64,000 nt of DNA from Amaurobius ferox (taxonomy: Eukaryota > Arthropoda > Arachnida > Araneae > Amaurobiidae). Below are positions 21,721 through 33,400 of the stretch, in pieces; position 1 is the first letter of the stretch, and each line of letters begins with the position of its first letter. The notes under the pieces are model-generated. The model was not told the DNA's origin. It worked only from the letters and a program-made list of their open reading frames with translations, and ran no database searches. The DNA is taken from NCBI GenBank assembly GCA_951213105.1, contig OX578155.1, positions 31,450,857-31,514,856 on the forward strand, written 5' to 3'. A program made the position numbers and the translations under genes.

Positions 21721-22160
21721 CGCTGGTAATCAAGTTTTTATTTTCTGTGCTTCAAATGCTTTCTGATATATTTGTGGTATAAGTGACCTAATATGAGCTC
21801 AACTATTTGTTTTAATTACGTTACTTATATGTGCAAATTCTTCGTTCCAGTTTGTTTACAAATGTTGATGTAAATGTTCAGTGTTTATGGTGTATAACAT
21901 AAAAATGTTTCATATTGCATATCAAAAATATTGAAAGACTTTTTTTCTTATACTTCACATGTAAGAAAGATTTATATGTTGATTTAAGAGATTACGTGAA
22001 GAAAATGCAATGTGACATTTGCTCAAATGAATCACATTTTACCTGCTACTTCGTATTTGTAAATTAACATTCTTTTTTCCTCTGTCACAAATGGTTTTTG
22101 GTGTGTGATAGATGGTGTTTTCCAGATTTGAAAACTAATCAAAATGGTTTCTTAGAAAGC
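21721..22160 (-). other. Upstream region of the minus-strand C2H2 array
   Basis: The sequence is AT-rich with no clean frame, but it aligns in reverse orientation with about 36300-36790, upstream of the plus-strand C2H2 locus. Shared landmarks include a TTTGTTTACAAATGT block and the pair 'CACCATAAA' / 'GAAACATTTT.ATGTTAT'. It contains a degenerate finger-like string (NLLNQHINL). I infer an ancestral 5' part shared by both loci. Confidence 0.6.
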
Positions 22161-24934
22161 GATATTTTTCAGAGAATTAAACAATATAATAACGCACTTC
22201 CTGTAATCCTTTAGAATAAATTTTAGATTCTTATTTAGAGAACTCAGTGTGGTGCCTCAACGGATTCACAAGATTTATGATAAAACAACCATTTTCTGGA
22301 TATTCCAATTTGCTCATGCAAATATGCCACAGCTACCATAAAAAATCCCCCTGAAGCATTTGTTCAAGAGTTATTTACAGACTTCTAGAAATTTCCCAGG
22401 AATAGCATCAGATAGACTAGGCTTTTTAATCGAATAAGTGTAAGAAATATAAACTCCATCCAGCCTCAAGAAATTCCTCAATTGTTTTGCACAGAAAATA
22501 GAATAAATGAATATATCTCACAAATTAAAGAAATATCAAAGAATAAATCATTCTACACTTTCACCAAACCGCAGAATACTATATTCAGAAGGCGCCCTCA
22601 GGAGGGGGAGAAGGTACCCCCTGCTGTGAGGCCGATTTTTCGCTATTAGCTAAGATAAATGACGTCATGGGCGGAGCCTAGTATGCACTTTGAAGTTGTC
22701 GTCTTCGAGATTATACATGGAAAAAAATGTTTGTTATCGAGAAAATTATGATAGAAAGAAATAGTGCAAAGATATAACGTTCGTAAAACAACAAAAATGT
22801 CTTAAATTTAGGTAAGTAGTATATGATATATTTATTACAATTTTTGCGAGTAAAATGCTGACACTGGAAGGTTTTACCTTATACATCTGTAATAATCCGA
22901 TTGAATGATTTTCTAACTTATTTTTATAGTACCTAATTTTAGATAGAAGATCGCGGACCAAATATGAATATATCAAAACTTGTACTGCAATAATTCACCT
23001 GGCCTGTTTAAATAACTTACGTGGTCAGATGTTTTTATTGTTGTATCAGTTAAATTAAAGGAGAAACTTTCATTTATTTCCTTCTAGGCTAATTAAATTT
23101 GTGTAGAAGACAGCAATATATTTTTTAATCTGATTCATAGTTAATTTGTTTATCACAGTAATGTGTTATAGTATAAGAGTGTAAAGATGTTATACAAATT
23201 AATGAAATTACTAATAAAATTAATATATATTCTATATGTATATACCAAGTTGTAATTCAAATAGCATATATATGAAGTGTCATTTCAATTGTATGGCTGT
23301 TGATTTTGAGATTTTATTGATATAAGGTAACATTCTTAAAGCAAACACTAATAGCCATTATCTAATGTTTATGAAATACTTTGAAGTTTGGTCTGTACCC
23401 AGTAGTGAGTTGCCAAATTTTTAACAGCCAGTAAGCTATTATGCAAGATTATGGTTTCAAATGCTATCATTCTTCGCAGTTCACACTAACATAATATACA
23501 TTTATTGTGCGTTTAGAATTCATTTTGTGTTCGAGTTAAAATTATTTACATTTTAACTCTGTTGTTGTTGTTGTTTCTTATGACTTCCTGATTTCCACGG
23601 ACATTTTAACTCTTAAACATGTTTATTTCAAATTATGTTTAAAATTTAACAAGCAATATTTAAACGTTGGAAATGTTTAATAACAATTACATATGTATTA
23701 TCCTACACTTTGAATTTTGAATATACAAAATTTTGATATTCAAATTTAAAAAGCATGTATTGATACGTCATTCAAATTTTTCAGAACATTTTGAATTTAA
23801 CTCAACTTTAATTCAGTTAAAAACCTCTTTATACTTGCTATTCTGTATAACACATCTGAAATATAAAACCTGAAGTTTTATTTTTCAATCTCTTGAATAA
23901 TTTCAGTTTGAAACATTTAGTCAAAAATACTATTAATTTCTAAACCCAAAATTATTTATTTGAAACAAATATTAATTTCAATATCTTTATTACTTCCAAC
24001 AACTATAATTCGATTTAGATAATATATTACTATCTAATGTTAACGAAATACTTTAGCATCGGTTGGACGCAGTGATAACTAGTTAAACTTTTAACTGGTA
24101 TATATAATTTTGGCTTCATATCTCATTACATCAGGATAAATCAGATAACATCAGTATTAACTAGGTAAGTCAATTTGCATCTATTCATGCATCCTAGGAT
24201 GTCAAATCCATCTTCATATAAAATTAAATTAGTAACTACTGTCAATTATTTTCAAAAACAGCATTCAGTACGTTGATTTAAAGTATCTGTTGGATAAACT
24301 CCTTCTTTATAAACATATTATAAATTGAAATTAGGTAATATCATGCAACATTATTATGCAGTTAAAGTTGTTCAAACAGATTGTACTGTTAAATAGAAAA
24401 TGCATATTTTTAACTATAGTAAAGCACTATTTATACACTACTCTAGGGACCAGTGAAGTAAAGCGTATACCTGTGAAAATATGTAATTGAAATTAATTTC
24501 ACTGGATAGGAATGTTTGACGAGCTATGTAGAAATGCATATAAATGATGTATGTACTGTATTTCAAATATTTGAAATTTAATATTCACTGCTTAGAATGG
24601 GAAATTAGACTATATAAGATTTAACAAAATATTTGAAGCATTTTTATGTAAATAAAATTAAAATTTGTCTTGATTTGATAACAAATTATGAATTTTATAC
24701 AAATACTGAAACTAAAATATAACTATCCATATTTCATTACTTGAAGATACATTCAATTGAGTAGTAGAAAATTAGTACTAACTTTTGAATCATTTGTGAG
24801 ATATCAGTGATTACAAACGTACACATGCTTATCTCAAAAGCATTCAATTCGAAAATAAGAATATTTGAAACAAAAACATGTAAATTCATTGATAGTTAAA
24901 ATATTTGATCCTATTACAATATTTTCCTTTAACG
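22161..24934. other. AT-rich intergenic DNA
   Basis: No gene or recognisable transposon was seen. A GC-richer island at 22590-22690 contains a CRE-like palindrome, TGACGTCA (about 22660), next to GGGCGGAG. From 23 to 25 kb the DNA is strongly AT-rich, with only short meaningless open frames. Confidence 0.5.
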
Positions 24935-24947
24935 TTAGTATTATGTG

Positions 24948-25017
24948 TTGTTGTTGAAACCCAGACCGTCCGACCTACCAGAAAGGTGTAAGATAACTGT
25001 TTGGACGTTAGTATTAT
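24948..25017 (-). repeat. 5'-truncated SINE tail with target duplication
   Basis: A 70-bp insertion flanked by a perfect 13-bp duplication, TTAGTATTATGTG (24935-24947 and 25018-25030). Read on the minus strand it ends in a CAACAA-type tail. It matches the tail of the SINE whose pieces occur in the Helitron units ('CAGTTACCTTACACCTTTCTGG') and at 30811-31275. Confidence 0.8.
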
Positions 25018-25252
25018 GTGTGTAACAGTAGCGTTGTGTCCCTAGACAATTCTTTTTTTGAGGAAGAGGAGGGGGGGGTGGTTGAATTGGTAACCAAACA
25101 GTTTGCTTCCCATATTGCTAAATATCATTTCTCTGAACTTATGTGGGTTTCTAGGGAATATGATTTCCTTACTTGGTAATGCTATTGGTGTGTAGAGACA
25201 AAAAATATTTCTTAAATATATTTCTATAATTTTAAAGAATCAAGGGTACTTC

Positions 25253-25460
25253 CTTATTATAGCGGCCCCCGAGGATGAACCACTAAGCGTCCGAGATTTA
25301 TCGCCAAGGTAGATTGTAAAATCTCACCAAACGTTTGAAGTCCTAAAGAAACAACACGTGTTTATATTATTGTCATATTGCTTTTTCGTTAACGAAAACC
25401 TTGGCGAAATCTTAACTGCGACCTTGGCTCAAGCGGATTTGTGGGAGCCACTATAATAAG
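25253..25460. mobile_element. Small MITE, 0.2 kb
   Basis: A 208-bp segment bounded by imperfect inverted ends: CTTATTATAGCGGCCCCC on the left, and on the right the complement of CTTATTATAGTGGCTCCC. Further inside, 'CGCCAAGG' and 'CCTTGGCG' are also inverted. It is GC-richer than its surroundings. The target duplication is not clear. Confidence 0.5.
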
Positions 25461-26330
25461 ATAGTACTGAATCAAGTTATATATACAATTTCTTTCTAAT
25501 AGTACAATGATTCTAGCTAAAACTAAATCAGCTTTTCAATTTCTTCGTCTACAGTTACAATTGCAATATATAGATATTAGTTTATTAAATAGGTTATTTT
25601 TATTTACTTTTACCTTTTATTTTTATTTTTACCTTTACTCTAAGGCAGGAATTTACTGTCATGCATCAAAATCCTATTATCTGTACTACTGATGGGAAAA
25701 AATCAGCACAAATAAGATAACCATATGCATAACCTAAAAAGCATATTTTAGTTCATCCGGTGAACAATATCTTGAAAAATTATAAATATTTAATCAACTG
25801 AACCTGATTGATTAGTACCTACTTAATCAAATTTAAAGCATTATAATTTTTATTACATAGTGTTTATGTTAATCCATGTCTAGCCAATCCGAATTTCTTA
25901 TAGAAAGATGAAGGTTAATTAGGTCCTTGTAAATTGACCATCATTTAATGAATCGTGAGTACAGTTAACCAAATTTAAAAGGTAGCTGCAAAGTTTACAG
26001 TTAGTACATTACAAGAGCAGATTCAGGCAGAAATAAAAAGGGATTTACTTCGACATGTTTCTTTTATTGAACATTGGTTTTTGTAGTATATCAGTAAAGA
26101 GTTATCGAAACTGATAAATTTTTTTTGATTAATCGTAAAATGAAGCAATCTAGCCTGATAAAATGAATTTTATGTCATTTTGGGATTTATGATATTGCAA
26201 TAAACTTTTATAAGTGAATCTATAGAATCACAAGAAATGACACATATATCTGAAAGGGGGGGGGGGGTAATTTCCACAATGACCCATACCTGGATCTACA
26301 TTAAGTTTCTTGTTACCATTATAGATATCA
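25461..26330. other. AT-rich intergenic DNA
   Basis: No feature is supported apart from a poly-G run at about 26257-26268. The short open frame at 25507-25692 is low complexity. Confidence 0.5.
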
Positions 26331-26507
26331 GATATTCTATATTGACGAATGCATAATAAGCATGAAATCAGTCCAAGAATGCTCATGCTGGTATCTGTAA
26401 TAGGAATATCACCCATATTTTTTAGAATGCTTCTTATAGATGGGCTTTGTGTTTATAAACTTTGCATTTGCAGCTTCATGTGGCCTGAGCTAAATTGCAT
26501 ATGAATT

Positions 26508-27325
26508 TTGAGCCGGTCACGTGGAAGAACTGAAAATGTTAGTTCCCATAGAAATTCTAAAAAATTGTGTTACATGCTGACTTTCATGCTACCACTGCAA
26601 ATTTTCCCGAAAAACCCCTGGAACAGAGGAAAGGCACCGGGGTATGCTCCCCCTCCCCAAAATCAGATACCCCCTTGGAGGCAAAAGGCCCTCGGATTAA
26701 ACTCCCAGGCACCCCCTCAGGGCTCCTCGCACTCTGTGCCATAGCAAAATAGATACCAATCTTCAGCACCCACCAGATCGGTGCAAGAGCAGGCCCCAAA
26801 ACCTTCGTCTTCCAGAGAATTGACTCCGGAAGAAGTAAAACTGGCTACTATAGCCATTATAAAGAGAAAGGAAGCCGAAAAAGCAATGCAGGCGGAACTA
26901 GAAGCTAAAATTGTAAATCAATATGCTAAATCAAAAGAAGAAATCAAAACGCGTGAAGCCAAAACTAAACGAGTTAGAGAAGAGCTCGCGCAAACCCAGC
27001 TGTTAGAAAAAACGGTTGAAAAAGGCAAAAAACTACTGAGGTCCAAAAGGATGCTCGCAAAAATGACCAAACCGCGGTTGAGGCTGAGGATATGGAAGCT
27101 GAGACTGGACTTGCTGGTAAAACCAATGATGAAAAGATGAATGAAATCCTCAACCACTTCAGAGGGTTTATCACCATGTTCGACCTAGATGCAATAAAAC
27201 ACCTGTTGATGCAGTTCGCAGAGCTAATACAAAAAAAGAGCGATCCAATGCAAATGGTCTTTGAGGCTTTTAAATTAATCGCGGATTTTAAAAATAACAG
27301 TGAGAATCAAACCCGCCATGGCTAG
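26508..27325 (+). pseudogene. LINE ORF1 (Gag-like), one stop and one frameshift
   Basis: The frame begins with a Pro/Gln-rich section (about 26620-26740), meets a TAG at 26742, then continues in the same frame through a long charged helix (ELTPEEVKL, then Lys/Glu-rich sequence to about 27035) likely to form a coiled coil. A shift to another frame near 27040 leads into a C-terminal part starting AVEAEDMEAE and ending NSENQTRHG at 27325. ORF1 proteins of Jockey-type LINEs bind the element RNA and form particles. No CCHC zinc knuckle is visible, which is unusual for that group. The stop codon overlaps the ORF2 start (ATGGCTAG). The true start codon is uncertain. Confidence 0.65.
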
Positions 27326-29987
27326 GTCCCAAAAAGAAAGCTTAAAAATAATATTTTGGAATGCGAACGGCATATCCCCAAGAATAAATGAACTTAGGAG
27401 CTGAGTAAATGAAAATGATGTAGATGCCCTGCTAATTCAGGAAACTAAAGTTAGAGAAAATAAAAAACTAAATATAGCAAACTATATTGGCTATCACAAC
27501 CTTAGCTCAAATACAATTGATAGAAACCCCCATGGAGGAACAGCAATATATATTAAAAGAAATATTCCCCACGAGGAAATAAACAACATAAATCTTCAAG
27601 GTATAGAAAATACTAGAATAAAAATTAAAATAAATAATGGAAACCCATTTATCCTAACTTCAATATATGTCAAAAACATGAGTGGTATAAATGTAGCTGC
27701 GCAGCTGGAACTGCTTTTCTCGCGATATCCAAACACAATACTCGCGGGCGACTTCAATGCACACCACCGAGCGTCTGGCAGCAGGAGAGCCAACACACGC
27801 GGTACACAGATACATAGATTGCTAAACACAACAAACACCAACATCATTGCACCGCCGAGACCAACCTGCTTCGCAGGTGCCAACGGCTCATTCATAGACT
27901 TTGTCCTAACGAGAAACATAGAATACGCTCACACTATCGATACCCTAGATGAATTCGACTCGGATCATCTACCGGTATTGGTGACATTCGATCTGAACAC
28001 TCCCCTTCCAGCCTCTCTGGGACAAGAGAGGGTGAACTGGAACGTTTTCAAAAGAGCACTTTTCGAGCCGCACTAAGCAGTACCCAGCATTATGAGCACG
28101 GCGGATATTGACTCTGCCACACACACACTCACAACAGAAATCAAGAGAGCTATTGCCTCTGCCACAACACATCGTGAGTCACCAAAAATGCCCACACTTT
28201 CCCACCATGTCAAACAATTAGTTAGACAAAGGAACAGAATGCGTAAGACATGGCAGGCTAATAGAGACCCTACCCTCAAAAGGGAGCTTAACAGACTCAC
28301 GTGGAAAGTCAGGGATAAAATTGTCGCAGAAAAGCAGCAACAGTACAAGGAGTTAATTGAATCCCTTAGCTCGGAAGACGTATCGCTCTGGCAATTCGCT
28401 AAAAGACTCAGAAAACCTCAAATTAAACTCCCGCCACTAATAGATGGCGTTAAAATTGCGTACTCAGACGAAGAAAAAGCAGAGGCGCTTGCTAGGTATT
28501 ACGAAAAGCAATTTGAACCAAACCACGATCTTATGTGTCAGGACACCCTAAGAATGGTTAGGCAAACTCTAAACAATTTCAGGAACTGTCCGGACACGTC
28601 TGAGATTAACCCAGCCACCCCGCAAGAGATAATTGATTTCATCAAAAACCGTAAAAGCCCAGGGCATGACAAAATCAGGAATATCGCGGTGCAAAACCTA
28701 CCCCTAAATATAATATTTTACTTGACCACCCTAATAAACAAAATACTAAAACTAAAGTATTTCCCCAAAGAATAGAAGGAAGCGATAATTATAGCGATCC
28801 ATAAGCCTGGTGAGGATGTCACAATTCCAGCCAACTAAAGACCAATCAGCTTGCTACCGACACTTAGTAAAATTACTGAGAAAATAATTCTTATTAGACT
28901 GAACACGCACCTTAGTGAGAATGATATTATCATTCCGGAGCAGTTTGGATTTCGGCCAAAACACTCCACCACTCATCAATTGCTGAGAGTGGTAGAGTAC
29001 ATATCTTCTGGACTTAATAGTAAGACACCCACAGCTGCGATTTTTCTTGACATACAAAAAGCATTTGATAAAGTATGGCACTGTGGATTAGCATACAAAT
29101 TGATCACTTTAAAAGTCCCTGACGCTCTTGTCAAACTTTTAATCTCATACCTAAATAACAGACACTTCCAAGTTAGAGTAAAAGATAACTTGTCTACACC
29201 CAAGCTCATTAAAAGTAGTGTACCGCAGGGATCCATCCTGGGGCCAACACTCTTTAACATATATCTAAATGACATCCCCAGGACCCCAGACACAGAGCTG
29301 GCACTCTATGCAGACGACAGTGCGATACTTGCAAAACACACTTACGTTTCAGTAATGCAGAGACAGCTACAACAACACTTAGACATACTCCAAACATGGC
29401 TGGAAAAATGGCGAATAAAATTAAACCCCAATAAATGTCATTGGATTTATTTCTCTAGAAAACGTAAACCTCCGCCGCCTCTGTACATAAACAACCATGC
29501 CCTAAAAGCGGAAAAATCTACTAAATACCTAGGTGTAACGATAGATTCCCACCTAACCTGGAAACAGCACGTAACGAACTTAATCAAAAAAGCGTATATG
29601 GCCACAGGAGCCTTAAACCCAATGATAGGAAACGGAAATCTAAGTTATCAAAATAAACTCCTAATTTATAAATCGGTCATCCGCCCGGGAATGCTGTATG
29701 CAGCACCCGTATGGGGATATGGGCAAAACAAAACAATGGGGACAAAACAAAACCAAACCCTAAGGATTATAAGGAAAGCTCCTAGATACTTAAGAAACTC
29801 GGTAATTAGGAAAGACTTCAAAATAAAAACTGTTAGAGCCCAAATTAAAGAGCTAGCGCTTAAATTCTATAAAAATCTGCCATCTGTTCCAAATGAACTA
29901 CTATTCAATCTACATGACTATGATCATCGCAAAGCCAAATCACGTAAGAGACCCGGCGCGGTACTTAATATTGAAAATCGGAATTAG
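27318..29987 (+). pseudogene. LINE ORF2: endonuclease-reverse transcriptase, four in-frame stops
   Basis: A single continuous frame of 889 codons from ATG 27318 to TAG 29985. It is broken only by nonsense codons near 27402 (TGA), 28074 (TAA), 28773 (TAG) and 28837 (TAA), with no frameshift. The N-terminal endonuclease has FWNANG (residues 13-18), LLIQETK, GGTAIY, GDFNA (144-148) and SDHLP (215-219). The reverse transcriptase has FLDIQKAFD (from 576), PQGSILGP (636-643), the catalytic YADD (664-667) and KYLGVTID. The C-terminal part resembles the usual thumb region, with no RNase H. This arrangement is that of Jockey-type LINEs, which nick the target and copy their RNA in place. The lesions look like point-mutational decay. 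Confidence 0.9.
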
Positions 29988-30334
29988 GTAAGTCCCAACT
30001 TAAATAGTTGATATTAAATTAAAACTCGATCAATGTTTTCTAAAAAATGTTCTTAAACCTTAAACTGCCAAATTGATAGGAAATCCTTAGATCTGCATCA
30101 ACTCCCCAAAATTACTCAAACTCTAAATGTGCAACAAACTGCCACACTAGGAGCTAGGTCAAATAATAAAAACAGTAAATCAAAAACCTCGAACCTCCAA
30201 CTATGGGCAAATGAAATAATGTCACAGTATGAAGATAAGAACCACATCTAGAGATTGGAGATTAAAGGCGCTTCACGCCTGGTGGTCTTTTCTGGACGAA
30301 ACCCTCTGAGACTGCAAATTTTGATCATTTCATG

Positions 30335-30810
30335 ATGATGAGCATATAAGTGAGAAACTAGTCCATGGATACTAGTATCTGCAATAGGAGTGTCTTCTCC
30401 ATTATATTCTATTCACAAATTGATATATTAGAATGTTGTAAAACTATAAGAGCAAAACAGTTTTATCAAACTATTTTCACAAAAAATATTATGACTGGAG
30501 AAACAAATATGAGCAAGATAAATAGCAGATTTATTTTGAAGTTGAAATTTGGGGCTGCAGCTAATACATTTTTTCACATGACGTCTTTGATGAACCAGTA
30601 TTTTAGCTATATTTCAGGCATTTAAAACTCACTTGAATGTACTCGGAAAGCTGTATCTATTTACTCATATTTGTTTCCATTCACCTATTACGTGTACATA
30701 TATTACATATATGGTTATCATAGAGACATATATCAATTTAGAATGTTCTGATATTAAAATATGGAATTATATGAGGGTTTTGCTGTCTAAGAAAAGTTGA
30801 AACCACTTTA
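30335..30810. other. AT-rich DNA downstream of the LINE
   Basis: The first 80 bases ('TATCTGCAATAGGAGT') resemble 26335-26420 upstream of the LINE ('TATCTGTAATAGGAAT'), so diverged direct repeats bracket the LINE. Nothing else is recognised. Confidence 0.45.
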
Positions 30811-31275
30811 TGTTGTTGCTGAGACCCAGACCGTCCGACCTACCAGAAAGGACTCAAGGACGGGGTTAGTGGAGTGCCCAGGAGAGGAAGACTTCCTCCC
30901 TTTAAACTCCAGAAGAAAGGAAAAAAGAGTTAATTAAATCAACTATAAGGTAGCTGAGAACTAAGAGATGCTTGGGGGGGGGGCAGGACCGAAGACATGC
31001 CCTTCCCCAAGTCTTCAGAAAACGGAAAGTTGGGGCCCAAGCGGGTTCCCAACAGCGAAGGAAAAGAGGGAGATAGACTGGGTGCGCCCCGGGGGGCGCA
31101 GGGCCTTGAGCTTGAGCAGTGCCTAGTAGCAGAAAAGGGGAAGGGCTTGCCAACAATTCGCGAGTTCCCAAAAGCAAGGGAGGAGTACAGCTGCTAGAGT
31201 CTGCAACTAAAAAAGGCCTATCAGAAAGGTGTAAGGTAACTGTTTGGACGGCCAGGATGTGCCACCCTTCGACCA
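30811..31275 (-). repeat. SINE tail interrupted by a second insertion
   Basis: Minus-strand SINE tail sequence is present at 30811-30851 (CAACAA-like end, then the 'CAGACCGTCCGACC' block) and resumes at 31217-31275 ('GGTGTAAGGTAACTG', 'GGACGGCCAGGATG'). The two halves share a 13-bp CCTA(C/T)CAGAAAGG, which is the duplication made by the element between them. Confidence 0.7.
30852..31216 (+). mobile_element. Unclassified GC-rich retroposon-like insertion, 365 bp
   Basis: A GC-rich segment inserted in a SINE, bounded by CCTACCAGAAAGG (30839-30851) and CCTATCAGAAAGG (31217-31229). Its right end carries a short A-run (ACTAAAAAA) before the duplication, as expected for a poly-A retroposon. The minus-strand frame of 91 residues (30902-31177) is Pro/Leu-rich with no known domain. 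It does not resemble the 5S/tRNA SINE. Confidence 0.55.
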
Positions 31276-31437
31276 GAGATATAGGTAGACTGCCAATTGC
31301 TATTCAGAAGAGATTGAAAAAGTGACCACTGCATGTATCACGTGACTTATGGTCGAAGACTCGCAGACTTGGCGACTTATTGCCGCTATAAAATAATTTT
31401 TTTGTACTGGAGTAAAACAGTGATGTAATAAAACAGT

Positions 31438-32145
31438 GCGCTTTGTTAACTTTCGCGGCACACATATTTCGCCGAAATTCTGCTCAAACAGTTACGAAAT
31501 ATTTTCTTATAGATAAAATGCTATGCTTAGATTATATTAAAACTAAATTTAATACCCAATAAAACATAGAATATATGTTTTATTTTAATTTAAAATATAT
31601 TTGGTGCTGCCATCTGTTGTCGTAATTTAATTTATACCGACTATTTTTATTTTTTAATGAACAATTTTAAATGTCCATTCCTTCTAATACGCTATTAAAT
31701 ACAACAGATCATATATAATGCCATAATCATGGAAACGTAATTGAACTTGGACTTGAAGACAAAGGAACTTGAAGACAAAACTGCAGCCCTCAGTGATGTA
31801 CATTCAGATCCCTTATCAGATTTATAGAATGATAAATTACCTTTCCGTGATTGTGGCATTATTATATATGATCTGTTGTTGTATTTAACACTGTATTAGA
31901 AGGAATAAATATTTAAAAATATTCTTTAAAAATTAAAAATAGTCGGTATAAATTAAATTACGACAACAGATGGCAGCACCAAAAATATTTTAAATTAAAA
32001 TAAAACATATATTCTATGTTTTATTGGGTATTAAATTTAGTTTTAATATAATCTAAGCATAGCATTTTATCTATAAGAAAATATTTCGTAACTGTTTGAG
32101 TAGAATTTCGGCGAAATATGTGTGCCGCGAAAGTTAACAAAGCGC
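31438..32145. mobile_element. Foldback element, 0.7 kb palindrome
   Basis: Two inverted arms of about 300 bp (31438-31735 and 31843-32145) surround a centre of about 107 bp. The outer ends are GCGCTTTGTTAACTTTCGCG and its complement. The arms share inner blocks such as 'GGTGCTGCCATCTGTTGTCG'. Divergence is a few per cent, with small indels. No coding capacity is seen and the target duplication is unclear. Confidence 0.75.
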
Positions 32146-32369
32146 AGATAGGGCAGAAAATTTACTGACGCTCACCCTTAATGTTATTCTAAGGAAAAAC
32201 TCGGGAACCGGAACAAACCTTTTTTATGGTGTTGTCCTTCATATATTTAAGTTACATACAACTAATAAAAGGGTGTATTTGAAAAGAAAATACGTTTTTT
32301 GTTTGTTTTTACTTGTTTTCAATTCAATTAATAAAATCATCAGTGAAATTGTCCTTAATTTCGAAAAAA

Positions 32370-33400
32370 ACATTAATTATATTATTTAAGGTTATTGATG
32401 TTTAATATTAATGCATCAACATTTTAATAATGAATAAAAAACCTGTATAAACTTTGAGATTTTAAAAGTATACGTTTACAGAGCTACCATACCATTTAGT
32501 ATTATAAAAGTGCTACTAAAATTATTCTTTTACTTCAGTAAACGTGTATTTTTAACAAAATACTTTTTTTCTTAGTTTGTGTATAAACGAAGTGCAAAAT
32601 TGTCTCAATGCCAACTTTCAAATTTGGAAATATAGCTGAGCAATATACAATTCTATATAACTATTCAAAATCTTGAATTTTATTCCCAAATTATGCAACA
32701 GCTACTTTATATTCCTTGACCCCCCCCCCCCCACACACACACACACACAGCAAAAAAATGTTTTTAAAGATATTTGGGCACAGTGTTATTATAATAAATC
32801 CAAATGCTGTTTGCAAGACATTAACTTGCAACTTCTTAATAAAATGGCTTTATTAGTTCATAACACCCTGTCAAATGCAGAGAAGGGGTTGGGCAGGAAT
32901 ATACATTTTAAAATATTTTTCAGTTCTGAAATTCTTATTGCTCATTTTTTCCAAATATGTGGATGGAAAAGACCCATTTTATATCAGAAGAACGAGGTAT
33001 ATCAATACATAATTCACCACTGGGTTATATAGTGTATATAAAATTAAACGGGATAAAATAAACCAAGAAATCACTAATTATTTAAGGTTTTTGATGTTTA
33101 ATATTAAATGCTTCAACATTTATATTCCTTGATCCCCCCCCCCCCAAAAAAAAATGCTTTTAAAAATATTTGGACACAATGTTATTATAATAAATCAAAA
33201 TACTGCTTGTAAGGCATTAACTTGCAAAAGTTAATGACTTTAACTTTCTAATAAAATGGCTTTATTAATTCATATTTATCAATAGAACAACACCCTGTTA
33301 AATGCTGGGAAAGAGTGGGAAATGAATAAACATTTTGAACACAATTTTGAAACATTTTCACACTCAATTCCTCACTGATCAAAAATACTATTACTTTGAC
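32370..33400. repeat. Local direct duplication
   Basis: Segments 32378-32440 plus 32690-32900 are repeated, diverged, at 33073-33310. Shared blocks include 'ATTTAAGGTT.TTGATGTTTA', 'TTATATTCCTTGA' with a C-run, 'GTTATTATAATAAATC', 'GGCATTAACTTGCAA' and 'AATAAAATGGCTTTATTA'. The first copy holds an extra 250 bp (32440-32690) and a C/CA microsatellite (32719-32748). Confidence 0.7.

Larger units (their letters stand above)
26500..30330 (+). mobile_element. Jockey-like LINE, degraded
   Basis: A non-LTR retrotransposon with two overlapping reading frames: ORF1 (Gag-like) and ORF2 (apurinic endonuclease plus reverse transcriptase). The 5' limit is near 26500, where base composition changes. The 3' untranslated part runs to about 30300 and includes the CG-rich 'AAAGGCGCTTCACGCC' near 30266. 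Neither a poly-A tail nor a clear target duplication was identified. Four stops in ORF2 and a frameshift and stop in ORF1 show it is inactive. Confidence 0.8.

Noticed and set aside
31438..32145. CRISPR array or other prokaryotic features
   Set aside because: No regular repeat-spacer structure anywhere; the palindromes are single inverted repeats and the window is clearly eukaryotic.
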